Shown here: piece after piece, positions 11,470 through 22,406 of the stretch
Layout of the letters: the number at the start of each line of letters is the position of its first letter
How positions within the stretch are numbered: the first letter of the stretch is position 1
Program-made: the position numbers and the translations under genes
Notes under the pieces: model-generated
Databases searched by the model: none
What the model was told of the DNA's origin: nothing
The model's input: only the letters and a program-made list of their open reading frames with translations
Assembly (NCBI RefSeq): GCF_030272615.1
Contig: NC_081414.1
Coordinates: forward strand, 764,999,413 to 765,063,412
DNA: 64,000 bases
DNA from: Cryptomeria japonica
Taxonomy: Eukaryota > Streptophyta > Pinopsida > Cupressales > Cupressaceae
Direction of reading: 5' to 3'

Positions 11470-11856
11470 ATGACTAATCCCCTTATTCTGAGAAGAAAGA
11501 ACCTCTATCGTAACATCACGTTGAAGAAACAACAACCTAGCTTTTCCAAATTCATCAAGAGAAATAAATTTTTATACATCAATCGTCAACTCTTCAAATC
11601 CCATCGGGTATTTCTTCATCACGTCAAACGTTATATCCAAAACAAATCCAGTGAATTTGACAAAGAACCCCTGAAAACAAGAGCACACTGTCAAAAGTCT
11701 GCATTTAATCAAAAGATAAACCGCGGAGGAAAGATCAATCCAGCATTCCTGCCTGACGAGTGCATCACATATAACACATCTCGACCAGAACCACCAACGC
11801 TCGAGAAAAACATCAACGAGAACTTTGTTCCTTTCATCACTGAAAGTTTCTATTGA
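11470..11856 (+). CDS. Small ORF upstream of gag, conserved between elements B and A
   Basis: 128-codon intact ORF between leader and gag. Its TGA (11854-11856) is separated by one base from the gag ATG (11858). The product is basic in its first half (RRKN, IKRNKF, KSHRVFLHHVKRY) and ends FVPFITESFY. Element A has a counterpart at 54510-54893 (127 codons, ending FVPFVTQSFY), with close to half the residues identical and shared blocks such as SHRVFL, GGKINP and FVPF. I recognise no domain. Ogre/Tat elements are known to carry an extra ORF ahead of gag, so this may be that protein, but homology to known ORF1 proteins is untested. Element C has no equivalent. Confidence 0.7.
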   Translation: MTNPLILRRKNLYRNITLKKQQPSFSKFIKRNKFLYINRQLFKSHRVFLHHVKRYIQNKSSEFDKEPLKTRAHCQKSAFNQKINRGGKINPAFLPDECITYNTSRPEPPTLEKNINENFVPFITESFY

Positions 11857-11857
11857 A

Positions 11858-14800
11858 ATGTCTATCACTCGATCTCAAAGAAACAAACAAAGCGAGACAC
11901 CCGCAGAATCAAGTATGAATTGCAGATTATCAAATCCTTTTGAAGTTCCATCCTCAGACAAGCCTGAAATTACTGACGCAATTCTTCAGGATTGTCAAGA
12001 AAATCCTTCATTCCAAAAACTTATCGAAAAACTCATGGAAAATGACAAAGAAAAATATCTACTCATGCTTACAAGTAAAGGCGTCAAACTTCCTGAAGAT
12101 TTCGACGCAAACGTCTTTCAAACCAGGTCTCAACAATATACATATCAAGAATGACAAAGAGAAGAAGAAACTCGCATACCTGAACAACATATTCCAGAGC
12201 AACATATACCAGAAATGCGAGTACCTGCATTCGAAACCCCAGAACAACACATACCATTTACTACACCTTTTCAGTTAAGAACAAATGCAAGGGAAGAACT
12301 CTTCCCTCGACAAGACAATACACCCTTGATTTCTCTTACTCAACAAATGCAAATGTTGCAAAGACAAATCCAAGATATGCAACAAGGGACAACAGTGCGG
12401 TATTCTATAAACGAAATTTGTCCTTATCCATTTGACAGAAGATTAAACATGGTACCTTTTCTTCCAAACTCAGATGTTCCCAAATTTGATAAATATGATG
12501 GGAAAAGTGATCCTCGGGATCATGTTCGAGAATTTTGTACCATGAGTCTTGAATTTGCTCATGATGACACTTATCTGATGAGGTTGTTCCCAAGAAGCCT
12601 GGGAGGACAAACAATGGAATGGTTATCCAAGATTACACCACCTGTTAGATCATTTGACAAATTGGTTAACAAATTCATCACCCATTATTCTTACAACATC
12701 CAACATGCCATAACTATGCTAGATGTTTGCAACACCAAACAAAAGAACAACGAAACATTCATGTTATTCCTTCAACGTTGGCGACGCATGGTATCAAGAT
12801 ATCCTCGAGATATTCCTGAAAAAGAGAAAATGGAAATCTTCATTGATAACTTAAATAGCGAAATGAGTTACAGACTCAAACTTCAATGCATACCATCTTT
12901 CACCAAATTGATTGAAAATGGCATTCAAGTAGAGGAAGCTTGTGTCAAAAAGGGGACACTCAAGTTCTACAAGGAAGGAACAAACTCATCAAACTATAAT
13001 AACCAAAACAACACCAATCTAGACAAATCTCGATTTTGGACTCGAAACAAAAATGAAGGCAACAATGAATCATATGATCCCAAATCTAAACAACCAGTGC
13101 TTGCCTTATCAGGAAATACTCAAAATACAAAAAATCCTAAAAATGCTACTCCCAGTGCTAACACATATGCACCAAACAATACTCAAGGACAACTCAACAC
13201 CAACAACGCCAATGATAATCAAAACAAAAACATGAATTCAAGATCTAACAACAATTCACGCAGCAACACGAACAATTTCCAAAAGCGTATCTTCACACCA
13301 CTGGGCCAATCATTAGAATCCGCCTTCAGAGAACTATTGGCAAACAAGATTCTTTCTTTGCCTCCAATCAACAATTATGAACCCCCAATCAAACCACCTT
13401 GGTGGAATGATTCACACTATTGTGATTTTCATCGCAACAAAGGTCATAGAACAAACGAGTGCATGAGATTGAAACACATCATCCAGGGCATGATTGATCG
13501 AGGTGACTTAATGATGGATGGTCTCAAAACAAATAATGATCATGAAGCCTTCAAAAATCCTCTCCCAAATTACAACAAAGATGGAGCCTCAACTTCAAAT
13601 GATACACGCGAAGCTCGTATTAATCACGTCTATAATAACACAATCAACCACATATCAGCCGAAGACCATCAAGTCAATGTTATAACCATTCGAGATAGAC
13701 ATGATCATGAATCTGTCAATGTAACAACCCGAACTCAGAAATATGTCTTGAAGGGACATACTGCACCTCCAACTACCACACCAAAGATCCAATACAACTT
13801 AGTTAACCAACTACGCAAGACTCTAGCTCAGATATCTATCCTAGAATTGTTGAAACTATCTCCAAAACACAAAGACATATTAGAGCAAGTGCTATTAGAA
13901 ACAAATGTACCTCAAAATCTGGATATAGACAGATTCCAAGCCATGGTTGCCCATATGACAGAATCTTATAACCTCACCTTCTCAGAGCATGATAATACTT
14001 CATTAAGTCACCCGCATAATACTCCTCTGCATATTGAAGTCATTGTTTGCAAACACCGCGTCAAAAGAGTCTTAATAGATGGAGGAGCTAGACTTAATAT
14101 ATGTACTTTAAAGCTTATCCGTGCACTAGGCTTCTTAGAAGAATCTATTGATCCTTGTAAAAAGATTACCATAAAAGCATATGATGATGAAGAAAGGTCC
14201 TCTAAAGGAACAGTAATATTACCTATTCAAGTAGGACCAGTGCAAAAGGATACTATCTGTCAGGTCTTAGATATTTATCTCACATACAATATCTTATTAG
14301 GACGACCCTGGATACATGAAATGCAAGCAGTACCTTCTACATATCACCAGTGTGTCAAGTTTCCTTATGATGGACAAGAAATCTCCATATCAGCTGATCA
14401 CAATCCATTTCAACATTGCAACGCAATAGGGGCAGCCCAAGACAGTTTGGTTCCTTATAACAGAGAAAAGCAGCGGTCTTCAACATCCGATCCACCAACA
14501 GCAAAATCCAACTCCTTATGGGGAGACTTCAAACAGAAAATGCAAATCAAAGACCAAGGCATGGGCGAATATTCTATGGAGCCTTTATGTTTGACCAGAT
14601 TACCAACATCACCTAGATCGCATGGTTTACCTACGATGTCAACACATCTAGCAACTCAGCCCATAACTAAATTTGATGGTACCTTCATCCAATTGAGAAC
14701 CCTAGCACATGAATCAGAAGATAAGGACGTTCTTAACTGGCTATACAAAGATGAAGAAGAAGCTAATAGAGCAGCCGCTTTGGACATTGTTCTACCAACA

Positions 14801-17800
14801 CACCTGTATGGAAAAGGCTACTTGATCATGAAACAAATGGGATATGGCGGTAAAGGACTTATTGGGAAACGCAAGGAAGGAGTCACTGAACCTATAGATC
14901 TTCCTTCACAACCTAGTAGAAATAAAGCAGGATTAGGTTCTAAATTCACCTTCCTTTTGAAATGGCCGCCACACACAAATGCAAAACCTCAATGGAAGGA
15001 AAAGAAGAAGTACAAAGAAGAATCCTGGCAGGAAGCACTCTTTGAATCAGCAGAAACAATCCGCAAGGCACGAGAACGTCAAGATCAAAAGTTGCATCAG
15101 GGAAAGCTTTTAAATCATAAGAAGGCCATATCTGCAGTAGTGGCTCATATTAACACACCAATGGCTCAAGCACACATCATGTCATCACAAGATACCATCA
15201 TTCCTCCCTGAGGAAGTACAATCTATGAACAAATCCAGACCGTGGAAGATGGATCAGATACAGAATCAACACAGAATATCAAAAAAGTATCCATCATCAA
15301 AGATTTGTTTTCACCATACAACATACCTGTTTGCAGCACAAATAGAATTTGGGATGATACCTCTGAGACAGATTCAAATGAATATGAATGGGGTACCTAC
15401 TCTGATACTACTACAAATATCCTAGATGATACTGATTTCATATCCATTTCTCAAGAAGAACATAATGCAGAAGATAGACCTCTTGAATTTGGACCACAAC
15501 ATATCTATGATGTTCAGGAAAGCGAACAGAAATATTACGAACAAGTCTATGTAGAAGATGATACCATCGAAGACCTTGATGAAACCCTAGACTTCTTTAA
15601 AACCAAGACCCATCACGATGACAATTCTATCCTAACACTTACAGTAGCTGAACTTGACCCGCCCAACGATTCCTTACCGCTTGTCTTCCCTGATCTCATT
15701 GACTGGAATGAACCTAAGACCCATGGTATACCAATTTTCCCGGATGATGAATCTATTATCCATTACTTATGCACCGTTAATCCCAAAACAGGCTCTACCA
15801 GTGAACAAAATGATGATGTCTGTCCATCAGGGAGTGCCAAGTCTCTCAGTCGCAAAAATGAATCAAATAATGAATCTAATTCTGAAAACCAGTTAATGGC
15901 AGCTATAGATCCTAAAAAAGTAAAAATAAAGGACGCATCTGAGGGTGAAAACCTTTTTAAGGCACCTAACGATGGGAGACTTGACACTCTTCCTGAACAT
16001 TTTCATGAGCGATCACCCATATTGATTGAGCCCACTCAATCAATCAACATTGGTACCACAAAAGCAGCCAGAAACATTCACCTTGTAGAATCTCTGACAG
16101 AGGAGGAAAGATCGACATTCATCATCTTCTTTAAAGGACAACAAATTAACTTTGCCTGGTCATATGCTGATATGCCTGGAGTAGATCCACACCTAATCAT
16201 GCATCACTTGTCCATCTCTACAGGAGTCAAGCCAGTCAAACAAAAGCTACGAAAGATGAATCCACAGGTAGCACTCATGGTCAAAACGGAATTAAATAAA
16301 TTATTAGATGTCGGATTCATTTGACCTATTGACTATACAGAATGGATTTCCAACATTGTTCTAGTGTCAAAACCAGATGGTAGTATTAGAATATGCACTG
16401 ACTTCAGAGATGTCAATAAAGCTTGTCCAAAGGATGACTTTCCTCTGCCAAGTATTGATATAATTGTAGATCTCATAGCAGGCCATGCAATGCTCTCATT
16501 AATGGACGATTTCTCAGGCTATAATAAAATCAAAATAGCTCCTAAAGATCAAGACAAAACAGCATTCACCTGTCCTTGGGGAACATACTGTTGGAATGTT
16601 ATGCCTTTTGGCTTAAAGAATGCGGGAGCCACTTATCAAAGAGCAATGACAACCATATTCCATGATATGATGCACACATTTATGGAAGACTATGCGGATG
16701 ATTTACTAGCAAAATCCTTCACCAGAGCTGAACATCTTGGCATCCTAACAAAGATCTTTGATCGGTTGTAGAAATTCCAAGTCCGACTCAACCCTAAGAA
16801 GTGTGTCTTCGGGGTTACATCAGGCAAGTTACTGGGCTACATAGTCTCAGCTAAAGGTATTGAAGTTGATCCAGCAAAGGTACAAGCCATCATGGACATG
16901 CCACCACCAAAGAATATCAGTCAACTTAGATCTCTACAAGGACGACTTCAATCAATCAGGCGATTCATCGCTCAATTAGCAGATAAAAGTCTGCCATTTA
17001 ACCACTTGCTACACAAAAATGTACCATTCAGATGGGAGACTAAGTGTGCCGAATCTTTTTACCAAATTGAACAATACCTGATGAATCCACCAGTTCTAGT
17101 ACCACCAATTGCAGGAAAGCCTCTTATATTGTATATCTCAACAACAGATGTTTCACTGGGGGCACTATTGGCACAAGAAGATCAACAAGGAAAGGAACGC
17201 GCCATATATTACATCAGTAGAACATTGAATGGCTATGAACTCAATTATACATTCATTGAAAAGGCTTGCCTAACAGTGGTTTTTGCATCTCAAAAGTTCC
17301 GACATTATATGCTAGCACACACTATCAAGCTAGTAGCCAAAATTGATCCTCTCAAGTAGCTACTCAGCAAGGCAGCTCTCACGGGCCAATTGGCTAAATG
17401 GATCATGATTCTCAGTGAATTTGACATCCACTACACAGAAAGATGAGCCATCAAAGGACAAGCAATTGTAGATCAACTGGCTGAAGCACCACTACCAGGA
17501 AAACAAACCATGGACATTGAATTTCCAGACAGGGACGTTTTTGCTCTTTCCTCCAAACAATGGACACTATACTTTGATGGATCCTATACACAACATGGTT
17601 CAGGGGCTGACATTCTATTCATCACCCCTGAAGGACACACTACGCCGAGATCATAAAGGCTTATGTTTCCATGTACAAATAATGTGGCTGAATATGAAGC
17701 ATTGGTCATAGGCATCAAAATGGCTGTCGAATGGAAAATCACAGAGTTAAAAGTCTATGGAGAGTCACAACTGGTCATCAATCAAATCAACAATAACTAT

Positions 17801-19312
17801 CAGACAAAGGATGACAAGCTACTACCCTACAAACAGATGGTGGATGACTTCAAACAGTATTTTGTGCACATCACTTTTGAACAAATACCAAGGTTGAACA
17901 ACAAAGCAGCCGATGCAATGGCTATGATCGCTTCATTACTACAAATTCCAGAACAACAGAGTCATTATGAGTTCCTGGTAGAGCAACTGTTCTCTCCCGC
18001 CTATGACCACTTTGAATCCCAGGTTATATATGCCTTGACTGGTTCAGATTCTCCGTTATATGGACCAATATATGACTACCTCAAGCATAATATCTTACCT
18101 ATCGACCAATCCCGTAACCAAAAACGTAACTTTATCTGACAAGCTTCCCGTTACACCCTTACCACTGATACCTTATATCATCGAGGTCTAGATGGTACTC
18201 TTCTTCGTTGTCTTGATCGTAATGATTCTGATTCAGCTTTACACGAGCTTCATGAAGGTGTTTGTGGTACACATTCCAGTGGCACTACTCTTGCTAAAAA
18301 ACTTCTACGAATGGGGTACTACTGGCCTACAATGGAGAAAGACTCATATCATTTCGCCAAGAAATGTCCTAAATGCCAGATCCATGGCAATCTGATACAT
18401 GCACCAGCACAGGAACTGCAACCATTTACAACATCCTAGCCATTTTGTCAGTGGGGACTAGACCTGGTTGGCAAAATACATCCTTCATCTTCAAATGGAC
18501 ACAAGTTCATTATAACTGCCACAGAATACTTTACCAAATGGATAGAAGCAGTTCCCATGACCATAGTGACCGGGAAACAAATTGCCTCTTTTATCCTAAA
18601 TTATCTGATCTGTAGATATGGTATTCCAAGTTCAATCGTCACAGATAATGGACGACCTTTCAAAAACCAAGATGTATAGGAACTATGTGAAAAATTCAAA
18701 ATCCAACATCGGTTTTCTACACCATACTACCCACAGGGAAATGGTCAAGCAGAAGCATCTAACAAGACAATCCTAAAAATACTCAAGAAAACCGTGAATG
18801 ATGCAGGCAAGGATTGGCACGTACAACTCAATCCAGCACTTTGGGCATACAGGACCAACATCCGCACACCTACAAGAGCAACACCATATTCATTGGTATA
18901 TGGATCAGAGGCTATTTTACCCTTGGAGGTAGAAATTCCATCTCTTAGAGTCTCTTTGAAAGGTTTAATCCCCGATGAAGAGTATCGAGTTAACCGACTG
19001 CAAGAACTGGAACTATTAGATGAAAGACGCCAACATGCTTATACTCATCTCAAAGCATATCAGCAACGCATGTGCAGGAGCTACAATCACAAGGTCATTC
19101 CTCGTAACTTCAAGGTTGGTGATCTAGTCCTCAAAGAAAATCCAAGAAATCAGCAAGATAGAGAAAAGAAAGGGAAATTTGAACCTAACTGGTTGGGTCC
19201 CTATGTCATCATCTCAGTCTATGGATCAGGTGCCTATCAGCTAACAAATTCTGAAGGAGATGTGCTCGATGATCCAACTAACAACATTCATCTGAAGAAG
19301 TACTATACTTAG
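11858..19312 (+). pseudogene. gag-pol: Element B gag-pol polyprotein, nonsense-riddled
   Basis: One frame runs the full 7,455 bases with no frameshift but ten internal stops (12152, 15209, 16322, 16769, 17357, 17444, 17654, 18137, 18437, 18677). In order: gag N-terminus MSITRSQ; gag core (about 12480-12960; LMRLFPRSLGGQ); CX2HX4HX4C knuckle CDFHRNKGHRTNEC (about 13420-13460); protease LIDGGARLN (about 14070); G-patch-like GKGYLIMKQMGYGGKG (about 14810); reverse transcriptase with YADDLL (about 16690); RNase H (about 17090-17360); second, archaeal-type RNase H (about 17560-17800), the Tat hallmark; integrase zinc finger, D,D,E residues (ITDNGRPF, GQAEAS) and a C-terminus ending near 19312. Most stops are explained by single C-to-T or G-to-A changes. 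This copy cannot make a full polyprotein. Confidence 0.93.
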
Positions 19313-19423
19313 GGTAGCCTAGTGCACGGAAAAAGCCAAACACAAACAAAAAAATCAAAAAAAAATCCAATAAAAAATAAAAAAAAATACAAAGTACAAT
19401 AAAAACAAATGGTGAAAACCTGG
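19313..19423 (+). other. Element B post-pol spacer, hairpin module cut by element C
   Basis: A-rich spacer ending in GGTGAAAACCTGG (19411-19423). This is the left half of a hairpin module whose right half, TAAACAGGTGCC, resumes at 35619 after element C. Confidence 0.75.
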
Positions 19424-20193
19424 TGTAGACACCCAAAATTGTCATGTTTAATTAAATAAATATTTTATTTATTTAATTATCTAAGCCTAATTCTTCTATT
19501 AATTAAATAAATTTTTATTTATTTAATTAATTCATTTATCCTCTTCTAGCCTTATTTCTCATTTAAATAAATACATTTATTTATTTAAATTATCCCTTTC
19601 CTAAATTAAATAAATATTTTATTTATTTAATTGTCCTACTTCTTCTATTAATTAAATAAATCTTTATTTATTTAATTAATTCATTATCTTTTTCTACACA
19701 TGACACATGTCATTCATCTCTTAATTCCTACACTACCTACCTCTTTCATTATTTTGGTATTTCTTTTACCTACCCTCTAATCCTAGCTGACCTCTCTTTT
19801 TACACCTCTCAATCTTAACCCTCCATTTCATATTGTGTCTTCTATTTAAGGAGATGCTTTCTTCATTATCAAACCCTAATCGACAATTTGGAGGACTTGG
19901 CTACACTACGATCCTACTTGCAACCACATTCCGTTCTTTGTTGAGCTCTTGTGCATACAAAAATCTGAGAGCAAATATATCAAGCAAGATCAATGGAGAT
20001 AGGAAGAATGGAGATCAAAACCCTATTGGACATGTGATGGTATAATCTTTGTGATTTTGAGTTATTTGCATTGTCTTAGGTAATCTTCATATGTTATGGT
20101 GGATCTTTGTTCATTGTTAGGCTAGGGTTTTGTGGTTGAATTCATTTAGCCTTTCAATATTGTTCTTATTGTTATCCATTTTCACCATATACA
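19424..20193 (+). repeat. Element C 5-prime LTR
   Basis: Starts TGTAGACACCC and ends ATATACA. U3 has five consecutive AT-rich inverted repeats (about 19449-19685) with arms of the AATTAAATAAAT / ATTTATTTAATT kind. TATA-like CTATTTAAGGAG at about 19847-19858. Matches 34844-35613 except at four substitutions. Confidence 0.96.
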
Positions 20194-20196
20194 TTT

Positions 20197-20214
20197 TGGC
20201 ACGCCCGGTGGGAC
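20197..20214 (+). promoter_or_regulatory. Element C primer binding site
   Basis: TGGCACGCCCGGTGGGAC, three bases after the LTR. It begins with TGG as expected for pairing to a tRNA CCA end. I could not assign the tRNA. Confidence 0.75.
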
Positions 20215-20306
20215 TCTTGTCCCTTTGCATTTAACCTTTTTGTTGCAGATTTTGCATTTTTGAAGTTGCAGATTGGACATTTTTCGACGGCATTTTAGGT
20301 ATTTCC

Positions 20307-20565
20307 GCGTCTGCGAGCGTTCGGATCGCGTCTCTGGGTTTCAAAAGCGTCTGCGAGATCAGGAATCGCGTCTGTGTTTTTGCCAAATTTTTATTTTTGC
20401 AGGTTTCTGGAACCACGTCTGTGTATCCTAAACGCGTCTGTGTTGCATCTGATCGCGTCTGCGTCCTGGAAAGGTGTCTGTGTGTTCTGAGCGCGTCTGT
20501 GAATCACAGAACCGTGTCTGTGTTGTACAGACGCGTCTGTGTCTGGTATAACAGCGTCTGTGTTT
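20307..20565 (+). repeat. Element C leader motif array 1
   Basis: Twelve copies of GCGTCTGTGT or a near variant. Starts are at about 20307, 20328, 20347, 20369, 20416, 20434, 20455, 20475, 20493, 20515, 20533 and 20554, so the usual step is 18-22 bp. Linkers are unrelated. Confidence 0.9.
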
Positions 20566-20967
20566 ACTGTTTTGAAATTTTCAATTTTGCTTTGATTCAT
20601 TTTTTTTCGGATTTCGTGCTTAGGGTTTCGGATCTGGTTTATATTTCAGACTAACCCCTTTCAGATCTAGCTAACCAAGTTTGTGCAGCTTGTTTTGGAA
20701 GCAAAAACATTTTGTTGAAGGCCCCTTTTCACAAAGTCTTTTGGGTTTTTCTAAAATTTACCTAACTTTTGTGCTTGCAGGAAGGGGTTATCATTTGAAA
20801 TAACCCAAACTACTAACAGATTTTGTTGCAGGTCCTTGGCTAGGGTTTTTGAAATTTTTGTTGTGTGCCTTGTTTTCATAGATTAGCAAACACTTCCATT
20901 GGTGCACTAAAATTGACTCATTGTCTTTTGTGTCTTGAGCAATAGGCTCTTTTTGTTTAATCTTTAG
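20566..20967 (+). other. Element C leader, possible splice-site-rich segment
   Basis: T-rich leader with several pyrimidine tracts followed by CAG (for example GTGCTTGCAGG near 20780 and TTTTGTTGCAGG near 20830). Acceptor function is a guess. No ORF supported. Confidence 0.4.
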
Positions 20968-21070
20968 AGGGCCTATCTTCCCGTGTGGTCATTAGGACTA
21001 CTAGTGAGAAGAGAACGACCCAAGTGGTAGCGAGGAAAACCCACCTCATCCGAACCACTATAATCAAATG
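20968..21070 (+). other. Conserved non-coding leader module, element C
   Basis: GGGCCTATCTTCCCG, AGAACGACCCAAGTGG and CCACTATAATCAAATG occur in the same order as in element B (9599-9720), with a weaker match in A (55681-55755). It lies between the two motif arrays, as in B. Confidence 0.62.
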
Positions 21071-21770
21071 TATTCATGGTGAAAACTATGGATAACGTGT
21101 GCTGATTAGTTCATACCGACACTATGTCTCCCCATAAACCCGTTTGATCAAATTTATTTGATCATTTGTAGGGCGTAACCCCTACCGGCTGGGAGCCTTC
21201 TGTATTTAAAGAGCTGAAAGTGCCACATGTATGGCCACACGAGCGGATGCCCTTACTAGCACCATTTTGTTTTAGAGGCCCAAATCCTTCTAGTTGTTGG
21301 GGCAGGAGGTCGGACCTCTGGTAGCGGCCCACACACATACGGTTCTTAATAGAGATACAAACTTCGCCATGGGGAGTTTTCATGGGGACTGATGCTTGGC
21401 TGACCCGAGAAGTGAATGCCGAGGGTGGAGCCAGTGAGGTCAAACATCTAAGTATCCGCTCTGAATAGCGTAGCCTCAGGGGTAAAACCCTATGTGGGAT
21501 CAACAACTATTGTCCTGGCCAGCCATAAGAATTGTGCTTGTCTTATGTTAAACATTCAAACATTCAAGACTAAACAACAAAACATTGTGTCTTTTGTGTC
21601 TTCAAGTGTATGCAAAACAACTTTACATCAAACAACACACTTTTGAGTCTAAACAGTTTGCAAACATTGAGTCCTCATCAACATTGTGTCCTCTTGTCAC
21701 GAAAAACAGTCAAACAGTCGGATTTGGTCACAACAAAAACACCTTCACAGATTGGAAAAATTGCACGAAG
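21071..21770 (+). other. Element C leader, remainder
   Basis: Leader RNA region with GC-richer, probably folded sequence to about 21520, then an unstructured A/C-rich tract. No supported ORF. Confidence 0.4.
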
Positions 21771-21781
21771 TTTACAGAAAC

Positions 21782-21915
21782 ACGTCTGTGTCTGTTTTAA
21801 CCGCGTCTGGGTAATATAAGCACGTCTGTGAAGGGCAGAATAGCGTCTGTGTCGAATAGAGACACGTCTGTGTCTGGGAATCGCATTTGTGAAGCATACA
21901 AAAGCGTCTGTGTCC
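21782..21915 (+). repeat. Element C leader motif array 2
   Basis: Seven copies of CGTCTGTGT or variants at about 21782, 21803, 21823, 21844, 21864, 21883 (degenerate) and 21904, with steps of 19-21 bp. Same motif and strand as array 1. Confidence 0.9.
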
Positions 21916-22406
21916 AGAGTTGAAAATTTTTACAGTCCAGCAAATAAAGGAAATCAATTTCGGAATACTTGAGCTTCCTAGGTTGTCTCTTCAGGTTTCA
22001 TCTAGCATTCAACCTGTCCTTGGGTCTCATACAGTCCATCATTGCTTTACATCTGATTTTACATTCATACTTGTCCAAACTTGAGTCAAAAAGGTCACTT
22101 GCTTGTGCTCACTATACTTTGTCAACATACTACATACAACTACACTTTGCTAAGTGGTCCCTCATCAAGGTTTCTTACCTTTGGGTCTCATTTGGTCTTA
22201 CTTAGAGTCAAGGTCAGCTTACCTCATCAAGAGAAACAATCATCTCTTTGGAAGTCACACCTACTCTACTACTTACATACTTGGTCTTACACTTTGGACA
22301 TTGCAAGTACACCTCAAGATTCATTTACACTCCATACAACTCTTGGTCTTCCATACTCTTTCCAGTTTTCATCTAGTCTCTCACATCTTGGTCAAACACC
22401 TAGTTC
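21916..22406 (+). other. Element C leader before gag
   Basis: Region just upstream of the gag ATG. Short overlapping open frames here show no similarity to the small ORF of A and B and have compositional bias (C/T-rich DNA), so I call no gene. Confidence 0.45.

Noticed and set aside
16322-18679. Programmed stop suppression to explain stops in element B pol
   Set aside because: Stops are scattered within catalytic domains, use all three codons and mostly fit single transitions, so decay is simpler. The gag TGA at 12152 is kept as a separate question.
19833-20045. 70-codon ORF repeated at 35253-35465
   Set aside because: Both copies lie in the LTRs of element C just after the TATA box. Duplication is due to the LTRs and no conserved peptide is seen in A or B.
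20391-20654. Open frames of 69-85 codons on both strands in the element C array
   Set aside because: Same artefact from the GCGTCTGTGT repeat. No homologue in A or B.
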